From Corbicula japonica (lineage: Eukaryota > Mollusca > Bivalvia > Venerida > Cyrenidae), in assembly GCA_038501625.1 (NCBI GenBank), contig JAZAYU010000009.1:9414396-9478395 (forward strand): a DNA stretch of 64,000 nucleotides. The letters are read 5' to 3'. Every line of letters starts with the position of its first letter. The first letter of the stretch is position 1. The notes beneath the pieces were generated by a model. It was not told the origin of the DNA, made no database searches, and worked only from the letters and a program-made list of their open reading frames with translations. Positions 1-11,700 of this stretch are shown here, in pieces. The position numbers were made by a program, and so were the translations under genes.

Positions 1-1162
1 CATATGCACACAGCCAGTTTAAAGGGATCAAAATGTGTATTGTTGACATCAAGTCGCGCTTCCGAGCCCGCAATATTTTCATGTTTGTCGTATTCGTTGA
101 CTCACGAGGTTGCCTTTTAGATATGCTGTATGATTAAATTTATTGACAAAGCAGAGCTGTAATAAAACTGTATGATTCGACGCCGTGGGGAATAATAAGT
201 AACAAAGCAAAGGACAGATCCCATAAAATGAGATGACGCAGACTTTTTTATAAATTAAAGGCAGTGCCCCATTGTAACAGATTTAATACTGCAAGGAATT
301 ATACAAGCAATTAAATAAAGGAGGTGTCTCGTTTTCTGCAATTAGTGTATCATTTGGTGTCTGGAGAAAACAATGAAGTTATAACAAAGTGGTGAAGGGG
401 GGATAATAATACTGTATCATGCATGATTCGAGGCCGTCTGATATCGAGCAGCGGTGAAAGGGCAGTGTCCAATTGCATTAGATCATTACTATTTGATATT
501 GCGGGGAATGATGGAAGTGATAAATCAAAGGGCGATGTCCAATAGTATTATATAATCATTTTATGATGAAAGACAGGTGGCGACCTCTAGTGGTTGCAAA
601 AATAGACTTTTGAAGCTAAGGATATGAGTCATATGACAAGCACCTAAAGAGAATTCGCTATTGGAAAGACTGCACGCATTGATTTTGTATGTGTATTAAT
701 GCAATAATTGTTAATAACTTTCTTTTAAGAGGCAAGGAAAAAGTAATTTTAAGCACTGCATATTATTATATTGCATATTGTAGCAATTTTATTATTTATA
801 GATTATGTTAAAAACGGTTAACAAAGATAAAAAATTAGTTTAACATGAGAATTAGTTCTCTCTCGGAAAACCATGTTAGTGCCTTAAGAATGCTACCATG
901 ACGCCATGTTGTTTTTGCAAAAAGGTGTGAGCAATATTTCCCAAATCTTTATTTGCTCAAACGATAATAAATAATTTAAAAATTCCAAAAAGAAAGTGCA
1001 TACATGTAATTACGAATTGTATGTAACACAGTCTCGTTAGGGTATAAATGAACGCGATGAAGATCATGTAAGACTAACTCTTACACTTTCTTAATTTGAC
1101 CAATATACTCGTGGCTTTAGAGATCTTGAGCGTGAATGTGGATATAGTTTGTGTTTTAGTGA
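1..1162. other. Left edge without recognised genes
   Basis: AT-rich. Two degenerate ~100-bp units (GGCAGTGCCCCATTG at ~260; GGCAGTGTCCAATTG at ~460 and GGCGATGTCCAATAG at ~530) hint at an old tandem repeat. No gene. Confidence 0.4.
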
Positions 1163-1345
1163 AATATGCATATCAGGAATCGCCAAACTCGGAAAACACA
1201 GCCTCCCTACGCAGCCAAAAATTAAATAAAAGAGAGCATGGTTTTATAAGAATATCAAATAAGACATCACAAACAATTAACGCAAAAGAGAACCTTTATA
1301 AACAAACAAGTTTAACTGGTGAAGGTCCAATCAAAGTTAGGGTAT
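1163..1345 (+). repeat. Dispersed repeat family A, copy 1
   Basis: Begins GAAATATGCATATCAGGAAT and continues with CGCCAAACTCGG, AACACAGCCTCCC and CAAACAATTAACGC. The same start recurs at 6417, 25838, 27143 and 56863 on the plus strand, and near 10415 and 31496 on the minus strand. Any open frame across it is a product of the repeat. Confidence 0.7.
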
Positions 1346-2559
1346 ATATAATCCTTCTATCATTTTGATTAGTTCTGATTTCTCGTCATTACGTTAACAC
1401 TCCGCGTTTGTTACTCTAACATGATCTTTAATGCGGTTCCGTCAGATAACAGTCCCCAAGGAAAGCTGACAACCGCTAAAATTCAATTATATTGCATCAA
1501 AACTCATCTCGAATCGTTCATTGTCACTACATTAAAATTTATCAAAGTAGCATTTATATTTGCTATAAAATTTTCGTACAAATGACATTGAACAACATTC
1601 GAAAACGTATTTTTGCGTCCATGGAGAACTACACCATAAAACTTTTACGATGACGCACACTTCCGCTTCTAATAAAACTGTAAAATGTCACGATAAAATA
1701 TGTTTTCTCGATATTTTTGAAAAAGATTTTGTCTCTTATTGTCTTTTTGGTTTTGATTTTAAATTGTAAATTTCTTTGCATTGTTTTACATACTGAGTGT
1801 AATAATATACAAGGAGCTTCATCAGCTAAAACCTAAGCATCCAGAAATGATGTAAGATTTATTTTTCTTGCTGTGTCACAATTTTTATTTCTTTTTCTAT
1901 TGCTGCCATCTTAGAATTTTTTTTCATGAGAGATTTCATGACAGATTCCTGTCCTTGGGATAAAAAATCCCATTCTTTTTGGCTTAAAGACAGAATGGCA
2001 AGGTTGCCGGTGCTTCAACAATTTACAAATCAGCTATGACAAATGTGTCTGCAGATAAATGTCAATATTATGAACAACCCTTCACCTTAGACCATTAAAC
2101 CTGTTCCGACCAATTAGGCGTGAAAGGAGCGGTTAACCACTAAACTGTCTCGATAACGCAAGTAAAGAAGGCTGAAATTACCGTCCGTCGATAAATAAAA
2201 CTAATAGTAACCTTGTTGTTTGAAGCGTTACACTTATTCTGAAGATAGAGCCATAGAAAGACTGCTATTCAGTGTTCCGAAAATACTTGTGCAACTGAGA
2301 ATAGATCATGCTTTTTATCTTAAATTACAACTACGCGTAAGCTTTTTAAACGATGAATTGAATAGATTTGAAGTGTCTCCGGAATAACATGAAATGTGCA
2401 GAAACATCTGTCTACCCGTTGTAGTATATTGTGTGGGAACATATGGCAGGCCATATGCTTGTTCTACATTATTTTTCGTGTTAAACGCATGTTATTGTAC
2501 ATGGATGGTAAACGAACATATTAGTGTTTTACTTCACTCTTTAAATATTGAAATAGTAG
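1346..2559. other. No gene seen
   Basis: AT-rich; short frame at 2394-2621 runs into the family B MITE and has no protein-like pattern. Confidence 0.45.
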
Positions 2560-2710
2560 TAAGCAGTGCCCATGATCATGAAACTAAATCTGGAAACCAT
2601 TCTCAAATCTTAAGCATCTGATTAGCTGAAATAGCGACTGGTCGCCATTTCAGCCAATCAGATGCTTGAGATTTAAGACTGGTCTCTAGATTTAGTTTTA
2701 TGATTTTGGG
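2560..2710. mobile_element. Palindromic MITE (family B), full copy
   Basis: Two inverted arms meet at GCGACTGGTCGCCATTTC. The outer ends are GCCCATGATCATGAAACTAA and the complement of TTTTATGATTTTGGGC. The inner arm contains CAATCAGATGCTTGAGATTT. Related copies occur at 23399-23450 (partial), 23863-23945, 26288-26400 and 42183-42265. Non-coding. Confidence 0.7.
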
Positions 2711-3174
2711 CTCAGGTTCAAGTAGGCATGAGTTACAATATCGAAAATGCGAATATTAAAATGATTTTTGATTTTTTTTCGGCGTAGATTAAGCCCTAAA
2801 TTTATTATATGAGAGCACAATCTTCGTCAGCTTCCTCAGCTTATAAAATCAGAAGATAATTCGGCACTGTATATACAATGTTTTAAGCTGTTGACTGTCT
2901 TGCTTTTGTGTTGAAGGTAGGAGAAACAGCAGAATTTCTCTCTTTTTAATTCTATGTTGTTTGAAATGTGTGTTTCCCTCTAGGCAGCATAGACATCGTA
3001 TATTCCCAGTTTCTTGAGGCGTCTTAACCTTTTTACGACTTATTAGCAATTTATATAAAACATTTCTATTTGAAGACATTCTCTCACTTTATTAAACATG
3101 TTTATTTTGAGTTCATTACAACTTTATTATATCTTGTTGCATTTCCTTATCAAATGACTATTTAGCATTTGTGT

Positions 3175-5278
3175 AGATGTGTGAAGTTAGCGGCCTGGCG
3201 GCCTAGCGGCGTGAAGATGGCTGCCTTTATCACAATTTAGGTTGATCTTAAAACGGATTGACATCTATTTTACAGCATATAATGTAAATTGCAGGGGTGT
3301 ATAAGAAAGTTATCGACATGATTTAGCTTTTATTTTATTAAAATAAATTATTTAACAAAGTTCAAGCTTATCTGCAAAGACGACTCGGAATCTCTGTGTA
3401 CATTTACTGCCATGTACTCTTTGTAAATTAAATTTCAGTTGATGATTAATTAAAATATCAACAAGAACTAGCTTGATTTTTTTTTAACTTTTCGAAGCCT
3501 GGCGGCCTAAACTTAAAATTTATCATAATTTATGTTTATCTTAAAAATGTCTTGAAATCGATTTTTTCAGCATGTAATGTACTTTTCAGGGGGGAATAAA
3601 CAAAATATCAACAAGAACTAGCTTTGATTTTTTTTTTAAGTTTTCGAAGCCTGGCGGCCTAACGGCCTGAACTTAAAATTTATCATAATTTATGTTTATC
3701 TTAAAAATGTCTTGAAATCGATTTTTTCAGCATGTAATGTACGCTAGGCCGCTAGACCGCCAGCCTTCGAAAACTTAAAAAAAATCAAAGCTAGTTCTTG
3801 TTGATATTTTACCTTATCATCCCTGAAATGTACATTGAATGTTGTAAAAATCGAATTCAAGCCGTTTTTAAGATAAAAATAAATTATGATAAATATAAAG
3901 TTTAGGCCGGAAGGCCGCTAGGCCGCTTGGCCGCCAGGCTTCGAAAACTTAAAAAAATAAAAGCTAGTTCTTGTTGATATTTTGCTTATTCGTACCTAGT
4001 ATGTACATTACATGCTGAAAAAATCGATTTCAAGACGTTTTAAGATAAACATAAATTATGATAAATATTAAGTTTAGGCCGCTAGGCCTCCAGGCTGCCA
4101 GGCCGCTAGGCCGCCAAGCCGCTAGGCCGCCAGGCTTCGAAAACTTAAAAAAAAAATCAAAGCTAGTTCTTTTTGATATTTTACTTAATCATCCCTGAAA
4201 TGTACATTGCATGTTGTAAAAATCGAAATTCAATCCGTTTTTAAGATAAATTATGATAAATATTAAGTTTAGGCCGCTGGGCCGCAGGCTTCCAAAACTT
4301 AAAAAAAAAATCAAAGCTACATGTAGTTCTTGTTGATATTTTGCTTATTCACCCGTGAAAAGTACATTACATGCTGAAAAAAAAAACAATTTTAAGACAT
4401 TTTTAGGATAAACATAAATTATGATAAATTTTAAGTTCAGGCCGCTAGGCCGCTAGGCCGCCAGGCTTCGAAAACTTAAAAAAAAACAAAGTTAGTTCTA
4501 GTTGATATTTTGCTTATTCACCCCTGAAAAAATACATTACATGATGAAAAAATCGATTTCAAGACATTTTTAAGATAAACATTAATTATGATAAATTTTA
4601 AGTTCAGGCCGCTAGGCCGCCAGGCTTCGAAAACTTAAAAAAATCAAAGCTTGTTCTTGTTGATATTTTGCTTATTCACCCCTGAAAAGTACATTACATG
4701 CTGAGAAAATCGATTTCAAGACATTTTTAAGATAAACATAAATTATGATAAATTTTAAGTTTAGGCCGCTAGGCCGCCAGGTATCGAAAAGTTAAAAAAA
4801 ATCAAAGCTAGTTCTTGTTGATATTTTAATTAATCATCAACTGAAATTTAATTTACAAAGAGTACATTGGAGTAAATGTACACAGAGATTCCGAGTCGTC
4901 TTTGCAGATAAGCTAGAACTTTGTTAAATAATTTATTTTAATAAAATAAAAGCTAAATCATGTCGATAACTTTCTTATACACCCCTGCAATTTACATTAT
5001 ATGTTGTAAAAATAGATTTCAATCCGTTTTTAAGATCAACCTAAATTGTGATAAAGGCAGCCATCTTCACGCCGCTAGACCGCCAGGCCGCTAACTTCAC
5101 GCCGCCAGGCCGCTAGGCCGCCAGGCCGATAACTTCACGCCGCCAGGCCGCTAACTTCACGCCGCCAGGCCGCCAGGCCGCTAACTTCACGCCGCCAGGC
5201 CGCTAACTTCACGCCGCCAGGCCGCAAGGCCGCTAATTTCACGCCGCCAGGCCGCTAGGCCGCTGACTTCACACATCT
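3175..5278. mobile_element. Foldback-type transposon with 9-bp target duplication
   Basis: Termini AGATGTGTGAAG (left) and its complement CTTCACACATCT (right) are flanked by direct CATTTGTGT copies at 3166-3174 and 5279-5287. The outer arms (about 3175-3480 and 4795-5278) are long near-matching inverted repeats. The middle is an array of ~180-bp units, each ending in GGCCGCTAGGCCGCCAGG-type runs followed by TTCGAAAACTTAAAA; the units switch orientation near 3735. There is no coding potential. Long inverted repeats made of subunits plus a 9-bp TSD fit Foldback- or Mutator-like non-autonomous elements. Confidence 0.8.
5070..5275. repeat. GCCGCCAGGCCGCTAACTTCAC short tandem repeat in foldback arm
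   Basis: At least seven irregular copies of a ~20-35 bp unit (CTTCACGCCGCCAGGCCGC variants) form the right end of the foldback element. The left end at 3176-3220 has only about two, so the array has expanded on one side. Locally GC- and CpG-rich in an otherwise AT-rich region. Confidence 0.8.
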
Positions 5279-5440
5279 CATTTGTGTATGAGTTGAAGCT
5301 TTCCTTCGATGATGCATTTCCTGCGATGATGCATTCGTGGATACCATATGGAAATTAATTCTCCCATGTTCTTTGAGAATAGAAATATAGAAAAAAGTAT
5401 GCATATACTTTAAATACACAATTAATTTTGTGTTAGAATC

Positions 5441-5446
5441 TTTATT
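5441..5446 (-). terminator. Candidate polyadenylation signal of the caspase gene
   Basis: AATAAA on the minus strand about 66 nt beyond the caspase stop codon. It is the first canonical hexamer downstream and lies between the stop and the foldback element at 3175-5278, which suggests a short 3' UTR that does not enter the element. Confidence 0.45.
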
Positions 5447-5511
5447 CATAGCGACCAAATTATGATGTACTGTTCATATTTACATTCTGATAATATGGAT
5501 TACGAGCATAA

Positions 5512-5762
5512 TTATCCTTTAATGTCTTGCTTCTTCGGTCTGAAATAAACGTATCTCGTGAGCATTGATACAATAGAAGGCATTTGTTTTAAATCCTCAG
5601 TAAATTCTTCATCTGAGCAAGATTCAAATTCGTAAGCCACCATACGATTCACTTGTGTCAGCATCTGCATAAGTTCCATTTTGTTGCCATAGTTTTCTAT
5701 AACTATACACAGAGCTTGAATATACCACGTGCCTTCCTGATGATTTCTCCATGAATAGTGAC
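5512..5762 (-). CDS. Caspase exon 5: small (p10) subunit and stop
   Basis: 251 nt, too broken up by stops in other frames to stand out as an ORF but unmistakable in this one. The acceptor is TATGTTTCAG just before 5762; the split Gly codon (G + GT) precedes HYSWRN. Arg258 of YSWR corresponds to the S1/P1 Arg of the small subunit, and Trp257 and Trp265 to the S2/S4-pocket tryptophans. Further on come VNRMVAYEFES and MPSIVSMLTRYVYF, the standard C-terminal strand pattern. The stop TAA is at 5514-5512. No frameshifts. Confidence 0.92.
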
Positions 5763-8700
5763 CTGAAACATATAGATAACAATAATATAAACAGCGTGTT
5801 AACAGAAGTATCCTTAAAGAATTGTTTTCCTGTGCAAGAACAAATGAAAATAGATTATTATAAAAAACATATACAACTTAGCGATGGCAATCGCTTACTT
5901 GTAGGGGTCCTCTTGTATTAAAATCTCTGATACTGTTTTATTCATACCATTTTAATAAACTAAAATTCTTTCAAGCAGTGCTGTTATTTGTTACGTCCTT
6001 TAAAAATTGTAGAGCTCGATACTTCTGTATTTTAATGGTACTTCTATATTTCGGTCAGTTAACGATGAATGGTTCCAATATTTTAGCCAATGTACATTTT
6101 GATATTGTTAAATCACCAAAAAAAAAAGGATAAATTTACTAAATTTACTGCTTCTTAATTTTTCCTTTTTTGACGTTCTCTGTGATATGAAGGTTTTATA
6201 TTCTCAGAGACCCTGTAATTCTATTCCGTTTAGTTCTGCTTACTTTTTCTCGTTAAGGACATACTATTCTTTTTATCTGCGAACCATACGCCGTTGATCA
6301 TGGAATGCTATTAATTTGAAAATATCGCATTGAAGGTTCCATGTTCACCGCCATATATGCATCCTCGTTTGCGATGGACCAAAATTGTACTGTTAACTGG
6401 TGTAAACAATGAAAGGGTGAAATATGCATATCAGGAATCGCCACATTCAGAAAACATAGCCTCCCCAGACAATCAAGAAGAAGAGAGTGAGAGAGCATGG
6501 GTAATAAAATGATCAGTTTCAAAAGAGACACCACCTACAATTAACAAAAATGAGAACCCGAGGGGTTACCGCCTTGGAACGGTCAGTGGCAAATCAAATT
6601 GCCACTGGGGGTTTAAACCAGGTTCTAGGGTGCACCAACCTCACACTTGCCCCAACAGGTTCTCATATCACAAAACAAAACAACTCCAACCCACTCATTG
6701 GCTCAACAATGTTGCATACAAAAGCACACAAACATATAAAACATAAGAATCTAATAGCATTGCAAAGCCAAAGGACGGGTACTCAATGATCTTACCGAGA
6801 CCAGAGCTCCTGTAGTAAAATCAGCAAGAACACGATGACAGGGATAAAAGAAACAAATCGAGCTTCTAGGTTCTTTTAAGAAAAGATTTCCCCATAAACC
6901 TTCATAAACTCTTAAACCCCTGCCACCGTCGTGCAACCAAAGAGGTAAGCATAATGATCAGCTGTAGAAGGGTTAATCACCAGGCATGCAGAGCGCTGTA
7001 AAATATCATGTAAGTAACCTTTCTTTTTAAATTTACAGATGGTTTTTACGAATAACCGGGAGAAATTAACATTGTCCTTTATCTTCTTAAGTTTATAAAT
7101 TAAATCTCCATAAAAAAAACTGGCTATGAAATACCTTGTTGCAATAGTGATTTTAAACTGCACCTGTATTTATGAATTAGATCTGGGTATCCGATAACCT
7201 TGTTTTAAAAGTTTTTCTGTAATGCAAAGATTACGTTCATTAAAATCATTAATATCGTTGCAAGCTCTTGAAAAGCGAACAAGCTGTGAAATATAAACCC
7301 CGTAAGATGTTGCACGGGGAACATCGCCGTCTAAAAACGGAAAATTTACTATATTAAAATTAAAATCATCTCTTTTATCATATATTTTAGTAGTGACATA
7401 ACCATATTCAATTGACAGATTTAGATCGAGAAAGTTTGCTTGCTTTTCTGAAGTGTTCGCTTTATTAAGTTGAAGTTCTTTAGGGTAGATCTTATTAACC
7501 AGTAATGGAAAATGGTTATTATCTATATTTAATAAATCATCAAGGTACCTCGAGGTGTTGTTAAAAGTAGTTTTAATGAGTTTTGCTTAACCCGGGGTTT
7601 GGCGGCGTATACAGCTATACACATATCCATTACTGCCTATGAGCAGTCTAATTTAAGCAGAGACTGCAATATGTTAATATCTGTCGTGTTCGATGACTTT
7701 CTAAGTTCCATTTTCGTCTATTTCTCATTGAAGTTTATTTGTTTTTGTTTGTTTATGATTACACCCTAGCGAGTAAGACCGATACAAACTTTTTATTAAA
7801 TGTTGTTAAATAAATAATTAAAGTACAATATTTGCAAACTTGCAGTTTCTTAATAACATTTTGTTTTCATATTTTAACAAGAGTGCCAAACTGACACAAA
7901 ATACGCCCGTCAAAATGCTGATCATCAAAGTTGCGTAACGATCCGATGAAAATTATTCGACTTGGAGAGCAGATACCGCTAATTCAGTTTTTGGACAATT
8001 AAAGGACCATAATTCAGGAGTGCCTGGGGGGATTCGGCAGGTTATAGAACTTGGTCGAGATATTATGCCCACCAACATATTCACCAAGTTTGATAAAGAC
8101 CGGATGAAAACTCTTTGACTTAGAGAGCGGAAACAGTAATTTTGGACAATTCAAGGGCCATAATTCAGGAGTGCCTGGGGGGATTTGGCTGGTTATAGAA
8201 CTTGGTCGAGATATTATGCCCACCAACATATTCACCAAGTTTGATGAAGACCGGATGAAAACTCTTTGACTTAGAGAGCGGAAACAGTAATTTTGGACAA
8301 TTCAAGGGCCATAATTCAGGAGTGCATGGGGGGATTTGGCTGGTTATAGAACTTGGTCGAGATATTATGTCCACCAACATATTCACCAAGTTTGATAAAG
8401 ACCGGATGAAAACTCTTTGACTTAGAGAGCGGAAACAAACGGGCGTATAAAAACTGCTTATTGATCTAAAGTTAAATGTTTATATTATCTGACAAACAAA
8501 CTGATTGCGACCAAAAAAAAATAATACAATAATACTAACTACAGCCATCAAGAAAACCCCCCTAAGACAAAGTTCTTCGAAATTTCAGAGAAAATTTGTT
8601 CTTATTATAAAATTTATCCGTAGGCAAACGACCTTTTATACACTACTCTACAGAAATTCAGTTGAATTCTTGCATTCAGTTGAATTCTTGCTTAAAATGT

Positions 8701-11700
8701 CCCTTTGTGCCAGCAGCCCTGTCTTACTTTCTGTGAGTAATTCTGTTATTAAGGAATCCAAAGAAAAAATACTGAGTATTGACATAAACGTATATGTTAA
8801 TTATTCAACAGAGTTTTTTGCCCTAAAATGCAAAATTGTGAGATGCAGAATTTTAAAATGATAGTGTCTCTAGCTGGGAGCGAACCCGCACCGTCACGGC
8901 GACAGCGCCTAGCCATGCAATTCCTGCGACGTAACCAACTGAGCTAACCGGGACAACGCAAAAAAACGTTGATCGGATAGCCCTGATATACGTAACAATC
9001 ACTGCATGACATCGGTAACGGGTTAATTTACTGATAACAGTACTGACTAAATGTACGGGGAGACTTTTTACGGCCGCCACACTGCACAAATAGCGCTACT
9101 GTGAATTTCAAATGATAGTGTCTCTAGCTGGGAGCGAACCCGCACCGTCACGGCGACAGCGCCTAAGTCATCGATCAAAACTAAATGAAATACAAAGAAA
9201 TACAAAAAAATTAAACATCTTTGTTCTGTATCCACAGAGATGTGTCAAATAGTGTTTGTTGTCATCTATGTATTATTAAGTGTTCAATAACCAGTTATAA
9301 GGATACACAGATTTTTCTCAAAATGTAATATATCTGACTGATATGCAATCATTCGGGACTTTCTGTAAACGCAATCAAATGATACATTATAAATCTAAAA
9401 GTCAGTTGTTTTTATGGTCGCGTGATACAAATTTAAGAACGCCCATTGAAGTATAAAACAGATATATTGGTAATAGATGAAAATGGAACTTTGAAAGCCT
9501 CCGAACACTATTGATGTGAAAATATTGCAGGCTCAGTATGATTATATCATTGACATAACACGTTTCAAGTTATACGTTTCCTGGCAAATCGACAAGAATC
9601 ATGCCTTTGGTCATTTACAGTACAACGTATGGCAAAGACACATAGACATTAAACACATTCACCAAATGATGACAATAATAACTAGGGTTTCCATCAATAA
9701 CTATGGTTTCCGGAAAGAAACAATTCATCTCCAAATATGCATAGCTTTTTTAAGAAAAAGTGAACAAAGCAAAGGTATCAGAACAAAGAGAGTTAGCATC
9801 CTTAATAAATGTGCAGATTTTAACAGTTAATGTGTACGAAATAAACAGATAAAACCGATCATGCAAGCTACATTACAGTTAGGCAAGTGGCTTAATGAGA
9901 ATGCACGTTCTTATAATTAAACAAGCTTTATACGTTATTTTACCGTGTTTGCAAGGAACATAAGAGGTGGTATGCAGAGAAGTTTGATTTAGTAAACATT
10001 TTAACCCTTTCACTTGACCAATTATAAAAGATGTTTTGACTTGTCGAGGAATTCTTGATTTAGTCTTTCTGCCGTGCACATTACTTTACATGACAAGTAT
10101 AAAATAAAAACAGTTTTTTTCCGGTGTAATGCAATTTTAAATTTCGCGTCTAAATATTGTAGGAAAAGTTTGCATTTAAATAATAAAATTAGCTTAAGTA
10201 ATGATGACCAGTTTAACAACTCAATTTTATCGTTTAGCATGCACTTTGGGCTAGGCGGCTTGGGCAGTAATATGCATTTCCATTACTGCTCATGAACAGG
10301 CTCAATCAAATCCAATTTACCTTTAACATGTTCTCTTCTTCTTCCTCTCTTCTTTATCGCTGCGTGGAGAGGCTGTGTTTTGTGAGCGATTCCTTATATG
10401 CATATATTACTTTTTACATCTATTTTGACAACCGGTTATGATAATCCTTTTTATCAATTATGCCGGCCGCTATTCAAATCTTAAAAAATCTCGAAATGTG
10501 ATGCTATATCCGGTAGCTTAATTGTTTTGTCATAACTAATATAAATTTAACAGACTGGTTTCTTTTTTACTAAATTCAACATTATACCTGGTACTGTTGA
10601 ATATGAAAAGAGGAAATCTGCTTCTACGGGTACTCTACGACTTGACAAATGAGAGGAATGTAGATCGTTTAGACCATGCCTTACTGGAGACGCCCGTTTC
10701 GCCTCGCCCTTTTCTGAACGTCTGTCTGTACATGCCTAAAATTCAATAAGAAAATCATGAATCAAAAACATATATTGGCCTCAAACCTTTTCTGAAGGTC
10801 TGTCTGTACATGCCTTCAATACAAAATTATAATTCGAAAACATATAATGGCATTTATCTGAACGTCGATCTGTAAATCTATACAACACAATACAAAATTA
10901 TGAAACGGAAACAAAAATTGTCCTCGCCCATCTCTTAAAGTCTGTCTGTATATGCCTTCAGTACAAAACGATACAAAATCATGAATCGGAAACATATTTT
11001 GGTCCCAACCTCCTCTCGGTCTGTACACGCCTACAATACAATAGAAAATTATGGATCAAAATCATATATTGGCCGCACCCTTGTCTTAATGTCGGTCTGT
11101 ACATGTCTACAATACAATAGAAAATTATGGATCAAAATCATATATTGGCCGCACCATTGTCTTAATGTCGGTCTGTACATGTCTACAATACAATAGAAAA
11201 TTATGGATCAAAATCATATATTGGCCGCACCATTGTCTTAATGTCGGTCTGTACATGTCTACAATACAATAGAAAATTATGGATCAAATCATATATTGGC
11301 CGCACCATTGTCTTAATGCCGGTCTTTACATGCCTATAATACAATACGAAATCATGGATCAAAGCATATATTGGCCGCATCCTTCTCTGAACTCTGTCTG
11401 TAGATACAAAATCATATACCGGAAACAATAACATAAACTACAAACCGACTGTTAATAGTTTACCTAATTCCTAAATAGATCTGAAAAATAGGAAGTGGTC
11501 GATGGTTCTAATCACAGTGTTTGACAAAATCCTAGTTTGGGATTCATATAAACAGAGTATCACTATTTTATCTGTAATCCGTATTTAACGACCTTTCCAT
11601 ATCTTAACAAGTTCCACTAGACATTTAGTATGGAATTCGATCTCTTTATTCATACAAACAATTTATATTACTAAATGCATTTAGCAAAGATATACTAAAC

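Noticed and set aside
3600..5275. CRISPR-like array of repeats and spacers
   Set aside because: Units are ~180 bp or irregular 20-35 bp, they invert, and they lie within an inverted-repeat transposon of an animal genome.
8014..8389. Two 74-codon minus-strand ORFs
   Set aside because: They are the same 151-bp tandem repeat read in one frame; not genes.
8876..8953. Functional tRNA gene
   Set aside because: A and B boxes are present but the acceptor stem does not pair and the variable region is too long; part is duplicated nearby. Better as a SINE head.
10816..11434. ORFs across the minisatellite on both strands
   Set aside because: Created by the 76-bp repeat, whose length shifts the frame every unit; no protein pattern.
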